Positions 34,407 to 42,547 of a stretch of DNA of 60,231 nucleotides are shown in pieces. Origin of the DNA: JBKEDS01 sp047975545 (GTDB lineage: Bacteria > Bacteroidota > Bacteroidia > Flavobacteriales > Flavobacteriaceae); assembly GCA_047975545.1 (NCBI GenBank), contig JBKEDS010000024.1, positions 1 through 60,231 of the forward strand, in the 5' to 3' direction. Under the pieces are notes generated by a model that was given only the letters and a program-made list of their open reading frames with translations, was not told where the DNA came from and made no database searches. How positions within the stretch are numbered: the stretch's first letter is position 1; each line of letters begins with the position of its first letter. A program made the translations under genes and the position numbers.

Positions 34407-36630
34407 TTTTGGTATTGTTTTTGCCGGAGGCCAAAGCCTTGAATAGTTTTTTCTTAAAGTCTTCCTGTTTAAAGGGTTTGGGTATAATATCGGAAAATCC
34501 GGCTTCTTCAAATTCTTGCATTTTATCTTCTATGGTTACCGCCGTTAGGGCAAAAATAGTAAGTTCCTTATCGAAAGTCCTAATAGTTTTTGTGGCTTCT
34601 ATACCGCTAATGCCCGGCATGTGTATATCCATTAAAACAATGTTGTAAGTATCCGATTTTACAAGATTTATGGCTTCTTCGCCATTGTTGGCAATATCGC
34701 AGTTTAGTTGTAGCTTGTTTAGTATTTTAGTGGTAATCATTTGGTTTATTTTATTGTCTTCAACAACCAAAATTTTTACTTTATCAAGGTCTATACCTAA
34801 ATTTTCTATATTAAAATCGGGGTTGTTCAAGTTAGCAACTTCCTTGTCGGAAGCAAGCTCCAAGGGGACTTCAAAATAAAATAACGAGCCTTTTCCCAAT
34901 TCGCTTTTAAGGTGTATTTCGCCATTTAAAATGTCGATAAGCCCTTTTACAATGGATAGCCCTAAGCCTGTGCCGCCGTATTTTCGGTTAATCTGGATGG
35001 AGCCTTGCGAAAAACTTTCGAACATGTTTTCCTGTTTTTCTTCTTCAATGCCAATACCGTTGTCTTCTACTTCAAAACGCAGCTTAAATATTTTGCCTTC
35101 TTCTTTTATTTTAAAAACCCTAATCCAAATATCGCCGTTTTTGGTAAATTTTATGGCGTTTCCTATTAAGTTGATTAGGATTTGCGAAATTTTTAACTGG
35201 TCGGCAATAAAGTTTTCGGGCAGGTGGTTTTCATACTCAAAATGCAAGCTAATGTTGTTGTCTGTTGCCGAGTTGTTTAGCGCCAGTATAATGTTGTTTA
35301 TTTTTTTCTTTAGGTTAAAGGGTTCCGGCTCCAAATTTACTTTATTGGCCTCGATTTTGTTTATTTGAAGAATGTCGTTAATAAAGGTTAGTAGGTAATC
35401 GCCAGAAAATTTTAACGATTTTAAATGCTGGATTTGCTCCGGTTTCGGGTTTTCTTCCAACAGCATATTGCTAAGTCCGGTAACGGCATACAGGGGTGTT
35501 CGTAGCTCGTGGGTTACGGTCGACAGGAAGTTGGCCTTGGTTTTCGATGCCAGTTCGGCCCTTTCCTTGGCTACAATAAGCTCGGCATTTTTTTTGTGCA
35601 GCATATTGTTGGATTTAAGCCTAATGTTGTTGTTTTTGTACAGCGACAGGGTAAGCAGCGACAAAATTGTAATTAACGATACACTTAAAATAGAAATTAA
35701 AGTGCTTAGGTTTTTGTCTTCTTTTTGTTTCTGTAATGCGTTTGCTATTTCCGTGTTCCTTTTTTCGAGCTCATTTTGGTTGCTGTTTTTTAAGGCGAAG
35801 AATTTGTCTTGTTTAACGTTGTTTATTGAATCGTTTAGCAACATGTATTTATTTAGGTAATCCCTCGACGTTTGGTAGTTTTGATTGTTGTAGTAAATAT
35901 TGCTTAAATACAAATAACCTTGAAGCGAAATTTCGGTAAAACGATGTTTGTTGGCCAAACTAAGTCCCGATTGCATTAATGGCACCCCTGTTGTGTTGTC
36001 GTTAAGGGCGTGAAAAATCATACCTTTGTAAATTAAGGCTTCGCTTTGTTCTTTGTCAAGGTTGTGCTCTTGGGCAAGTTGTAAGGCTTGTTCTAATGTT
36101 TTTTGCGCTAAATCGTAATTTTTTAAATAGTAGTACGTTTTGCCTTCGTTTAAAATAGCGCCGACCAGTTTTGTGTTTAATTTTTGCTCCTGAAACTTAT
36201 ATTTTGCACTTTTAAAGGATTCCAATGCTAATTGATATTCTTTTTGCGCGGCATATATAGTACCAAACGCCATGTAGGTAATGCCTAGGTTTTTGTTGTC
36301 GTTAATGCTGCGCTGCATGCCCAAGGCCTTGTTTAGCGATATTAGTGCTTTGTCTAAGTCGTTGGTTAAAAACTGCAACCTGGCTTGTAGGGTGTATATT
36401 ATTCCTACACTTAGGTTGTCGTTTGCATTTGTTGCCAATTTTAAGGCTAAGTCTATATTGTTTTTAGCACCCGCTAAGTCAAAATCGTCCAAATAAACAA
36501 CGGCCTGATTAATACGGTAATCTATTTCGGTTTTTATAATTTCGGGGTCGTTATCGGGTGTTTGTTGCGCTAAAACAAAAAAGCTGCATAGAATAACAAA
36601 CGCAAATATGAAGTGTTTTATACGGCGCAT
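34396..36630 (-). CDS. TPR-containing hybrid sensor histidine kinase / response regulator
   Basis: The ATG at 36630 gives 744 residues with a signal peptide (MRRIKHFIFAFVILCSFFVLAQ). Residues about 35-290 are tetratricopeptide repeats that should lie in the periplasm, followed by a transmembrane helix at 308-331 and a coiled coil. The histidine kinase core has the phospho-acceptor His374 in STVTHELRTPL, the N box NLIGNAIKFTKNGD and the G boxes DNGIGI and GGTGLGLSI. A receiver domain ends the protein with Asp668 in LMDIHMPG. Phosphate would pass from His374 to Asp668 within the protein; the output partner is not in the window. Its 3' end overlaps lpxK by 11 bases. Confidence 0.95.
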   Translation of the reverse strand: MRRIKHFIFAFVILCSFFVLAQQTPDNDPEIIKTEIDYRINQAVVYLDDFDLAGAKNNIDLALKLATNANDNLSVGIIYTLQARLQFLTNDLDKALISLNKALGMQRSINDNKNLGITYMAFGTIYAAQKEYQLALESFKSAKYKFQEQKLNTKLVGAILNEGKTYYYLKNYDLAQKTLEQALQLAQEHNLDKEQSEALIYKGMIFHALNDNTTGVPLMQSGLSLANKHRFTEISLQGYLYLSNIYYNNQNYQTSRDYLNKYMLLNDSINNVKQDKFFALKNSNQNELEKRNTEIANALQKQKEDKNLSTLISILSVSLITILSLLTLSLYKNNNIRLKSNNMLHKKNAELIVAKERAELASKTKANFLSTVTHELRTPLYAVTGLSNMLLEENPKPEQIQHLKSLKFSGDYLLTFINDILQINKIEANKVNLEPEPFNLKKKINNIILALNNSATDNNISLHFEYENHLPENFIADQLKISQILINLIGNAIKFTKNGDIWIRVFKIKEEGKIFKLRFEVEDNGIGIEEEKQENMFESFSQGSIQINRKYGGTGLGLSIVKGLIDILNGEIHLKSELGKGSLFYFEVPLELASDKEVANLNNPDFNIENLGIDLDKVKILVVEDNKINQMITTKILNKLQLNCDIANNGEEAINLVKSDTYNIVLMDIHMPGISGIEATKTIRTFDKELTIFALTAVTIEDKMQEFEEAGFSDIIPKPFKQEDFKKKLFKALASGKNNTKTTA

Positions 36631-36662
36631 ATTGTATAGTATTCCCAACAAATATAACTATA

Positions 36663-37673
36663 TTATCGGTTATGTGTTTTTTTTTTCGACAAATAACCAA
36701 TCAAGTCTATAATCCTTTTGGAATAGCCCGTTTCGTTATCGTACCAACCAATTATTTTAACCATGTTGCCTATAACCGAGGTCATGCCCGAATCGAAAAC
36801 GCAGGAATGCGTATTACCTATGATGTCGATTGAAACAATAGGGTCTTCTGTATATTCCAAAATACTTTTGTAGTGTACTTCGGAAGCCTTTTTAAACGCA
36901 TTGTTAACATCCGAAATAGTAACCGATTGTTTTACGTTGAAGGTAATATCGGTTAACGAGCCGTTTATAACCGGGACTCGAATGCCACAACCGCCGATAA
37001 CGTTCGATAGGTGCGGAAAAATTTTGGTTAATGCTTTTGCCGCTCCGGTAGTTGTGGGCACTATGGATTGCCCTGCCGCCCTGGAGCGCCGTAAATCGCG
37101 GTGCGGTTGGTCGTGCAGGCTTTGGTCGGTGGTGTACGAGTGTACCGTGGTAATGTACGCTTGGTTTATGCCGCACAAATCGTTAACTATTTTTATCATG
37201 GGCGCGGCATTGTTGGTGGTGCACGATGCGTTGGAAACTATGGTTTCGGTACCGTCCAAAATAGTTTCGTTTACGCCCAATACTATGGTTTTAATATCGT
37301 CGTTTAAAGGCGGAACGCTTAAAACAACCGCTTTTGCCCCGTTGTTTATATGGTGTTGTAAATCGTTTTTTGCTTTGAATTTTCCGGTAGCTTCAATTAC
37401 AAAATCAATATTGAACGGTTGCCAATTTAAGTTTTTTGGGTGGTTTTTGTTTAATAGGGGAACACTTCTGTCGTTTACAATTAACGTATCGGGCGTATGT
37501 AAAACCGTACCGTTAAAAAGGCCGTGGACACTGTCGTATTTTAACAAGTGGGCCAAGGTTTTGGCATCGGCCAAATCGTTTATGGCAATAACTTGAATGT
37601 TTGGGTGGTTTTCCAATAACCTGAACACGCGCCTTCCAATCCGTCCAAATCCGTTAATGGCAACACGTATCAT
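36663..37673 (-). CDS. gap: Glyceraldehyde-3-phosphate dehydrogenase, type I
   Basis: The 336-residue enzyme catalyses the NAD-linked oxidation of glyceraldehyde-3-phosphate in glycolysis. It opens with the Rossmann motif VAINGFGRIGR, and Asp33 in INDL indicates NAD preference. The catalytic cysteine is Cys151 in SNASCTTNNAAP, with the paired His178 in TTVHSYTTDQ. The sequence after the cysteine reads TTNNAAP instead of the common TTNCLAP, which I recall in a second GAPDH type of flavobacteria. The start codon directly abuts the lipA stop, so the two are very probably co-transcribed. Confidence 0.95.
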   Translation of the reverse strand: MIRVAINGFGRIGRRVFRLLENHPNIQVIAINDLADAKTLAHLLKYDSVHGLFNGTVLHTPDTLIVNDRSVPLLNKNHPKNLNWQPFNIDFVIEATGKFKAKNDLQHHINNGAKAVVLSVPPLNDDIKTIVLGVNETILDGTETIVSNASCTTNNAAPMIKIVNDLCGINQAYITTVHSYTTDQSLHDQPHRDLRRSRAAGQSIVPTTTGAAKALTKIFPHLSNVIGGCGIRVPVINGSLTDITFNVKQSVTISDVNNAFKKASEVHYKSILEYTEDPIVSIDIIGNTHSCVFDSGMTSVIGNMVKIIGWYDNETGYSKRIIDLIGYLSKKKTHNR

Positions 37674-38552
37674 TTATTCTATGTGTTTTTGGGCCTTGTA
37701 CGACGAGCGTACCAATGCGCTGCTTTCTACATGGCGAAATCCTAAATCCTTGCCAATGGCTTCGTATTCCTTAAATTGGTCGGGCGACACGAAATGTTGC
37801 ACGGGTAGGTGTTTTTTACTGGGTTGTAAATATTGGCCAATGGTTACCACGTCCACATCGTTGTTTTTTAGGTCGTTAAGGGTTTCAATAACTTCCTCGC
37901 GGGTTTCGCCAAGCCCGAGCATAATTCCGGATTTTGTGCGGCGTTGCCCTTGTTGTTTTAAATATTTTAAAACGCCCAAACTTCGGTCGTACTGGGCTTG
38001 TATGCGTACCTCACGGGTTAAGCGGCGTACGGTTTCAATATTGTGTGATACCACTTCGGGGGCAACGTTAATAATTCTATCAATATGGTGTTCTATACCC
38101 TGAAAGTCGGGGATAAGGGTTTCCAGCGTAGTTTCGGGGTTCATGCGGCGTACGGCTTTAATGGTTTCGGCCCACATGATGCTGCCCATATCCTTTAAAT
38201 CGTCGCGGTCCACACTGGTTAAAACGGCATGCTTAATGTTCATGAGTTTTATGGAGCGGGCCACTTTTTCGGGCTCGTCCCAATCTACGGTTTCGGGGCG
38301 TCCGGTTTTAACGCCGCAAAAGCCGCAGGAGCGGGTGCAAATATTCCCCAGAATCATGAAGGTTGCGGTGCCTTCGCCCCAACATTCGCCCATATTGGGG
38401 CAACTGCCCGAGGTGCAAATGGTGTTTAGCTTATATTTATCGACCAACCCCCGTAATTCCGTGTATTTTTTTCCCGTGGGGAGCTTTACACGAAGCCATT
38501 TTGGTTTGGCCTGTCTTTCGGGCAATATATTTGAAATGGTTTCAGATTCCAT
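37674..38552 (-). CDS. lipA: Lipoyl synthase
   Basis: A radical-SAM enzyme that inserts two sulphur atoms into protein-bound octanoyl groups, making the lipoyl cofactor of pyruvate and 2-oxoglutarate dehydrogenases. At 292 residues it is of normal length. The auxiliary cluster cysteines are Cys46, Cys51 and Cys57 (CTSGSCPNMGEC) and the radical-SAM cluster is CTRSCGFC at 72-79. The C-terminal Ser of the RSSYKA motif, a ligand of the auxiliary cluster, is present. It lies between the sigma-factor gene and gap on the same strand. Confidence 0.97.
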   Translation of the reverse strand: MESETISNILPERQAKPKWLRVKLPTGKKYTELRGLVDKYKLNTICTSGSCPNMGECWGEGTATFMILGNICTRSCGFCGVKTGRPETVDWDEPEKVARSIKLMNIKHAVLTSVDRDDLKDMGSIMWAETIKAVRRMNPETTLETLIPDFQGIEHHIDRIINVAPEVVSHNIETVRRLTREVRIQAQYDRSLGVLKYLKQQGQRRTKSGIMLGLGETREEVIETLNDLKNNDVDVVTIGQYLQPSKKHLPVQHFVSPDQFKEYEAIGKDLGFRHVESSALVRSSYKAQKHIE

Positions 38553-38642
38553 GTTTTGTTCTAAATAAACAACAAAGATACAAAGTATTCTTTTAAAACG
38601 ATGTTAATGGTTGCGTTTGAAAATTGCAAATATGGCTTGGGT

Positions 38643-39197
38643 TTATGTGTTTTTGGCTTTGTTGATAATTTCGGCCAGCAGTTTTTTTGCCCTTAGTAAT
38701 TTCACCTTTATATTGCTCATGGGTTCGTTTAATTTTGCCGAAATTTCCTTGTAGCTTAGTTCTTGGAAATACCTGAGGTTGATGATTTCCTGATAATACG
38801 GTTTTAGTTTTTTTATATCCCGGAGCAATTTGGCCAAATGCTGCTCGGTAATTAAAATATCCTCGGGCGATGGCGATTCGTCCAAAATTTGGTAAACCGA
38901 TTTGTCGTCGTTGGAACTGATTTGGGCAATGGAATTTTTTTTCTTCCGAAGCAAATCGATGTGAATATTTTTTGAAATGGTTATCAGCCACGTTTTAAAA
39001 GTATACGATTCGTCAAAAGTATCAATTTTATCAAAAGCCCTTGAAAAGGTTTGAATGGTAATATCCTCGGCATCGTTTTCGTTTTCGATGCGCTTTAACT
39101 GAAACCCGTAAACATCGTCCCAAAAGGTGTCCAGTAAAAAGTTGAATGCTTTTTGGTCGTTGGCCTTGGCTCGTGTAATGGCTTCGTTTAGTTCCAA
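38643..39197 (-). CDS. Sigma-70 family (ECF-type) RNA polymerase sigma factor
   Basis: This 184-residue protein has region 2 (AFNFLLDTFWDDVYGFQLKR, DAEDITIQTFSRAFDKI, YTFKTWLITISKN) and region 4 (YYQEIINLRYFQELSYKEIS) separated by a short linker, typical of ECF sigma factors. No anti-sigma gene is adjacent. The best start is TTG at 39197, because its N-terminus fits the family and no suitable ATG exists. It precedes lipA and gap on the same strand. A cassette-like repeat ends only about 28 bases upstream of the start, so its upstream control region may have been replaced by the higBA insert. Confidence 0.92.
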   Translation of the reverse strand: MELNEAITRAKANDQKAFNFLLDTFWDDVYGFQLKRIENENDAEDITIQTFSRAFDKIDTFDESYTFKTWLITISKNIHIDLLRKKKNSIAQISSNDDKSVYQILDESPSPEDILITEQHLAKLLRDIKKLKPYYQEIINLRYFQELSYKEISAKLNEPMSNIKVKLLRAKKLLAEIINKAKNT

Positions 39198-39224
39198 TGG
39201 TTTTGTTTTGCGGTTAACGGTCTC

Positions 39225-39347
39225 GGTTATGAACAGTTGGGGGCGCCCTAACTGTTCCGTTTAGCACCGACCTTTGACTTATGTTTATAGTTTGGTTTTA
39301 TAACTCCTGCCTGCCGGCAGGCAGGTTCGCCCCAATTGTTTATAGCC
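39225..39347 (-). repeat. Cassette-like element bounded by 20-bp imperfect inverted repeats, behind higA
   Basis: The left arm at 39225-39245 (ggttatgaacagttggggg with cg) and the right arm at 39328-39347 (cgccccaattgtttatagcc) are inverted repeats with only a few mismatches. They enclose about 82 bases including a perfect 20-base palindrome at 39306-39325. The element starts directly behind the higA stop codon in the direction of transcription, with gctaac just outside its right arm, a layout reminiscent of integron attC sites or the tails of Bacteroidota accessory cassettes. Confidence 0.55.
39306..39325. repeat. Perfect 20-bp GC-rich palindrome
   Basis: The sequence cctgcctgccggcaggcagg is identical to its reverse complement. 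It lies within the inverted-repeat element behind higA. This palindrome type recurs between genes in many Bacteroidota genomes as far as I recall; it can form a cruciform or an RNA hairpin. Confidence 0.8.
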
Positions 39348-39372
39348 ATTGTTAGCAAACGTTTTTTATTTT

Positions 39373-39660
39373 TTACATCTGTAAGTTTAGGTTTAATTTC
39401 GCTCCCAAGGCATTGAAAATTCTCATTACAGTTTCAAAAGTCACGTTTCCAGTACTGTTTTCAAGTCTTGAAATTTGAGCTTTTTTCACGCCAACTAATT
39501 CGCCCAATTGTTCTTGGGTTAAATCTCTTTTTTTTCGAGCAGTTTTAATCATATCTCCAATGAGTTCAAGTTTTAGCTCAAACTCATACTCTTCTCGTTC
39601 TTTTGTTCCCTTTTTTCCAATTAAAAGGTTTTCTGCTTCATCTAATGTATAACTTTTCAT
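39373..39660 (-). CDS. higA: HigA-type antitoxin (XRE family transcriptional regulator)
   Basis: A 95-residue protein with a clear helix-turn-helix at about residues 35-85 (IKTARKKRDLTQEQLGELVG, KKAQISRLENSTGNVTFET). As an antitoxin it should bind and neutralise the HigB toxin and repress the operon. Its ATG overlaps the toxin's TGA by four bases. It is the second gene of the pair, the inverted order (toxin first) that defines higBA modules. Gene and neighbour are markedly AT-rich compared with the flanking core genes. Confidence 0.9.
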   Translation of the reverse strand: MKSYTLDEAENLLIGKKGTKEREEYEFELKLELIGDMIKTARKKRDLTQEQLGELVGVKKAQISRLENSTGNVTFETVMRIFNALGAKLNLNLQM

Positions 39661-39998
39661 TTCTTTTTATTTTTTAGATAATTCATTCTAATCTTGTCGG
39701 CTTTCTCAATTTCTTTTTTGTCCACTTTACTCGTTTTCTTAATTATTCCGTGAGTTGCGAAAACAAGTGTTTTGGTTTTGTCTTCTTTGTCCCAAAATGC
39801 TAAAAGTCTGTATTGGATTCCAGAATATAAAGTTCTAAATTCCCAAATTTCGTTGTTTAGTTTTTTGAAGAATTTTGGGTCAGAGTTTTGTTCAGATCTC
39901 CTAATATTTTGAAATATTTTGTTCCTAACTTTTAAATCTTGTTTTTGGACAAATTCAAATGCTTCTTCTAAAAGCTTGGTTTCAAATCGTTTTATCAT
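39657..39998 (-). CDS. higB: HigB-type RelE-superfamily toxin (Gp49-like)
   Basis: The 113-residue protein matches the phage-derived Gp49-like/HigB group (DUF891), with the signatures KKLNNEIWEFRTLYSGIQYR, RLLAFWDKE and LVFATHGIIKKTSK followed by a lysine-rich helix. Relatives cleave mRNA on the ribosome. It lies upstream of and overlaps the antitoxin. A TATCTTTG minus-7-type element is present at 40029-40036 on the minus strand. The operon is inserted between the glycosyltransferase and the sigma factor genes. Confidence 0.92.
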   Translation of the reverse strand: MIKRFETKLLEEAFEFVQKQDLKVRNKIFQNIRRSEQNSDPKFFKKLNNEIWEFRTLYSGIQYRLLAFWDKEDKTKTLVFATHGIIKKTSKVDKKEIEKADKIRMNYLKNKKK

Positions 39999-40028
39999 TC
40001 ATTAATTTATAAAATTTTAATCACGATT

Positions 40029-40036
40029 CAAAGATA
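40029..40036 (-). promoter_or_regulatory. Minus-7-type element TATCTTTG upstream of higBA
   Basis: Exact TAnnTTTG match on the minus strand, 30 bases upstream of the higB start codon. The upstream TTG is not seen at the usual distance. An AT-rich stretch covers the region where HigA would be expected to bind. Confidence 0.45.
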
Positions 40037-40083
40037 CAAAAAGTTTCGTTAAATGTAAATATTTTTCTGTTTTTAAATAGTAG

Positions 40084-41175
40084 CTAACGGCGTATAAAGA
40101 TAGTTATTTGCGTTAACAATAAAAAAAGTTCCAAAAATGGCAGTATAAAAAGCACATCAAGCTGGTCGAGTTTTTTTGCCGAAAGCCCAACTACCGTAAA
40201 CTGAACGGCAATTCTAAATAAAAACAACGCCAGTACAATAGGCCAATTAAACATAAAACCGAGTAGGGTAGCGGCCAAAACCCAAAACAATAGTTGCAAA
40301 ATATGTTGGCCCACTAAAAATATTTTATGCGAAGCCTTGTAGCGTTTGGCCGTTTTTAATTGCTGTTGTTTTTCTTGTTTCCAGGTTGAATAAGGGATTG
40401 TTTTGGTTTGGGTAAACCCGTTGGGCATTGTACATATTGCCGTATTTTTTTTGTCCCCCACTTGGTTTACAAACAAATTGGCTTCGCCGTAAGGAAGTTT
40501 TATATGGTTTATAAAACCGTTCACCCTAAAAAAAACGCTTTTGGTGTAAGCTAAATTTTCGCTATTGCCCTTAATGGGGTTTCCCGATTTGGCAAACGAA
40601 AAAGAAGTAACACTGTCGGCCAAGTTATCGTAACGGAGCAATTTGTTAAAAAAAGAAACCTTAACTTTTGGGTAGGTTTTAAGCCCGAGGACAATTTCTT
40701 TTTTTTTGTTGAACAGGCTGCTCATTTCCCGAATCCAATTTTTGGAAGCCGGCATGCAATTACTTTCGGTAAACAACAAATGTTCGTATTTGGCGGCTTT
40801 AATGCCCAGTGTTAAAGCGTACTTTTTACTTCCCCAAAAGGCTTCGTTGTTTTTTACGTTAACTATTTTTAAGCTGTTGGGGTATTGCAGTTTAAACTGT
40901 TCCATAACCTCAAGAGTTTGGTCGGTGGAATGGTTGTTAACCAATACAATTTCGAATTCGGGATAATGTTGCGAAATAATTTGCGGTAAATTGGTTTGTA
41001 GCAAATCGGCTTGGTTTTTGGCGTAAACAATAACCGATGTGGGGGGCAATACTGTTTTTTCGGATGCTCTTTTTTGTTTTGAAAAGGCAAATCTTCCGTA
41101 AAAAAACAAATAAACAATAACTTGAAAAAAAACCACGATATAGAAAGCGTAGCACAAAACATCAAGTACCCCCAT
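40084..41175 (-). CDS. Membrane-associated glycosyltransferase, family 2
   Basis: A 363-residue protein with an N-terminal membrane helix (residues about 7-28), a GT-A domain starting PTSVIVYAKNQADLLQTN, acidic motifs in VNNHSTDQT and FTESNCMPAS, and three or more C-terminal transmembrane helices (about 285-360). The usual DxD is weak, being replaced by the TESN sequence at the same place. It should add sugars at the cytoplasmic face of the inner membrane, target unknown. The higBA cassette separates it from the sigma factor gene. Confidence 0.9.
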   Translation of the reverse strand: MGVLDVLCYAFYIVVFFQVIVYLFFYGRFAFSKQKRASEKTVLPPTSVIVYAKNQADLLQTNLPQIISQHYPEFEIVLVNNHSTDQTLEVMEQFKLQYPNSLKIVNVKNNEAFWGSKKYALTLGIKAAKYEHLLFTESNCMPASKNWIREMSSLFNKKKEIVLGLKTYPKVKVSFFNKLLRYDNLADSVTSFSFAKSGNPIKGNSENLAYTKSVFFRVNGFINHIKLPYGEANLFVNQVGDKKNTAICTMPNGFTQTKTIPYSTWKQEKQQQLKTAKRYKASHKIFLVGQHILQLLFWVLAATLLGFMFNWPIVLALFLFRIAVQFTVVGLSAKKLDQLDVLFILPFLELFLLLTQITIFIRR

Positions 41176-41196
41176 TAATTAAAAAACTGAAAAAAA

Positions 41197-41400
41197 TTAA
41201 GAATGTTGGGGTTCGTTGCAAGTATCGAATTGGTCTGGGGTTTTGCCACAAAAGCCGCAGGCCTCCCCGTTTTTGTTTAGTACGGGGTTTTGGCTGGCAC
41301 AGGTTCCTGAAAATTTACCATCCTTTTTTGCCCATATTTTTATGGCAATTCCCGCAATGGCCAACCCCAATAAGGCTAATGTTATTAAAAAAAGTTTCAC
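41197..41400 (-). CDS. Small cysteine-containing membrane protein
   Basis: Sixty-seven residues starting at GTG: one hydrophobic helix (about 2-22) and a short periplasmic or cytoplasmic tail with four cysteines (Cys34, Cys48, Cys51, Cys61) in TCAS, CGFC and DTCN. The spacing suggests metal binding or disulphides. I recall close relatives throughout the Flavobacteriaceae, always unnamed. It lies 21 bases upstream of the glycosyltransferase on the same strand. Confidence 0.85.
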   Translation of the reverse strand: MKLFLITLALLGLAIAGIAIKIWAKKDGKFSGTCASQNPVLNKNGEACGFCGKTPDQFDTCNEPQHS

Positions 41401-41701
41401 ACGAATAAATTTAAGTTAAACATTTAATTTTAAGCTCTTTAAATAACACAGCAAAAAAACCGAAAGATTACTGTCCGCTGTTTTTATTCATGACCTTTTG
41501 TGGAGGCCTTTATCTTGGCTTTGCTAAAGCCCTCAATGAGGGTTTCATCTAACGAATTTTGTACAAAGATAGTGCTTTTGCTTAAAATTTTAAAAACGGA
41601 AGGGATTAAAATTTAGAAAAGTGACTAACTTGCACATGCTGTGTCCTAACTGTGTGGTTAAGCCACGGTTATAATAACTAACAATTAAAAATATAAACTT
41701 T
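41401..41701. other. Divergent intergenic region with a small hairpin
   Basis: This 301-base gap separates the small membrane protein from aquaporin. It contains a hairpin with stem ccctc/gaggg at 41530-41542 and a minus-strand TATCTTTG at 41564-41571, about 165 bases upstream of the small membrane gene, so that gene may have a long leader containing the hairpin. On the plus side there is no clear promoter, though a short gtggttaagccac hairpin lies near 41654. No gene is seen. Confidence 0.4.
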
Positions 41702-42430
41702 ATGAAAAAATTATTTGCAGAATTTTTCGGAACATTTTGGCTTGTATTTGGTGGTTGTGGGAGCGCTATTTTTGCTTCCCAAATAGCCCCTGCAGCCGAT
41801 GGCGGTCAAGTAGGTATCCTGCTTATTGGCGTTGCTTTGGCTTTTGGTTTAACGGTGTTAACCATGGCTTATGCCGTAGGGCATATTTCGGGTGGGCATT
41901 TTAACCCTGCCGTAACCTTGGGCTTGTTGTCCGGCGGTAGGCATTCGGCCAAAGAGGCATTGCCCTATATTGTATCGCAATGTATTGGTGCGGTTGCCGC
42001 AGCGGCTGCCTTATATTTTATTAACAGTGGTACCGGTGGGGATGCTCCTGGGGCTTTTGCTACTAATTTTTACGACCACGATGTTTATTTTGGCAAAAGC
42101 TATAGTATGGGCGCTGCCTTTTTAACCGAGTTTTTGTTAACCATGTTTTTCCTTATCATCATTATGGGGGCTACCGATAAATGGGCCAATGGCAAGTTTG
42201 CCGGAATAGCTATTGGTTTGGGCTTAACGCTTATCCACTTAATTTCTATTCCTATTACCAATACTTCTGTTAACCCTGCCCGTTCGTTATCGCAAGCTGT
42301 TTTTGTGGGCGGCGATGCGTTGGCGCAATTATGGTTGTTTTGGGTAGCACCTATTTTGGGCGCTGTTGTTGGCGGGTTAATTTATAAAAACTTGCTGCAA
42401 TCGCCTTGGAAGGAAAAATTAGATTCTTAG
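41702..42430 (+). CDS. aqpZ: Aquaporin Z
   Basis: A 242-residue water channel of the inner membrane. Six transmembrane helices and both pore motifs are visible, GGHFNPAVTLGL and NTSVNPARSLSQA, with the arginine of the selectivity filter after the second NPA. The N-terminus FAEFFGTFWLVFGGCGSAIF is the classic aquaporin start; the narrow selectivity residues suggest water rather than glycerol. It is a single gene followed by a strong bidirectional terminator. Confidence 0.97.
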   Translation: MKKLFAEFFGTFWLVFGGCGSAIFASQIAPAADGGQVGILLIGVALAFGLTVLTMAYAVGHISGGHFNPAVTLGLLSGGRHSAKEALPYIVSQCIGAVAAAAALYFINSGTGGDAPGAFATNFYDHDVYFGKSYSMGAAFLTEFLLTMFFLIIIMGATDKWANGKFAGIAIGLGLTLIHLISIPITNTSVNPARSLSQAVFVGGDALAQLWLFWVAPILGAVVGGLIYKNLLQSPWKEKLDS

Positions 42431-42490
42431 TAAATTTTAAGGACTAAGTTAGAGAAATAATTAAGACTAATTATAGCAAACACAAACAGT

Positions 42491-42530
42491 AAAAATCCCC
42501 GTTCGCATTGCGAACGGGGATTTTTTTTTT
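42491..42530. terminator. Bidirectional terminator between aqpZ and the anti-sigma gene
   Basis: A perfect 16-base stem, left arm at 42491-42506 (aaaaatccccgttcgc) and right arm at 42510-42525, has a three-base loop and a run of T on the right and A on the left. It serves both convergent transcripts. Confidence 0.92.
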
Positions 42531-42547
42531 TGCCATTAATATAAATT

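Noticed and set aside
36901..37596. 231-codon frame antisense to gap
   Set aside because: The codons mirror the conserved GAPDH sequence; composition and lack of motifs mark it as a shadow.
39306..39325. GC-rich palindrome considered as a sigma-gene operator or terminator
   Set aside because: It has no T run and lies inside the inverted-repeat element, about 110 bases from the sigma start, so a repeat origin is more likely.
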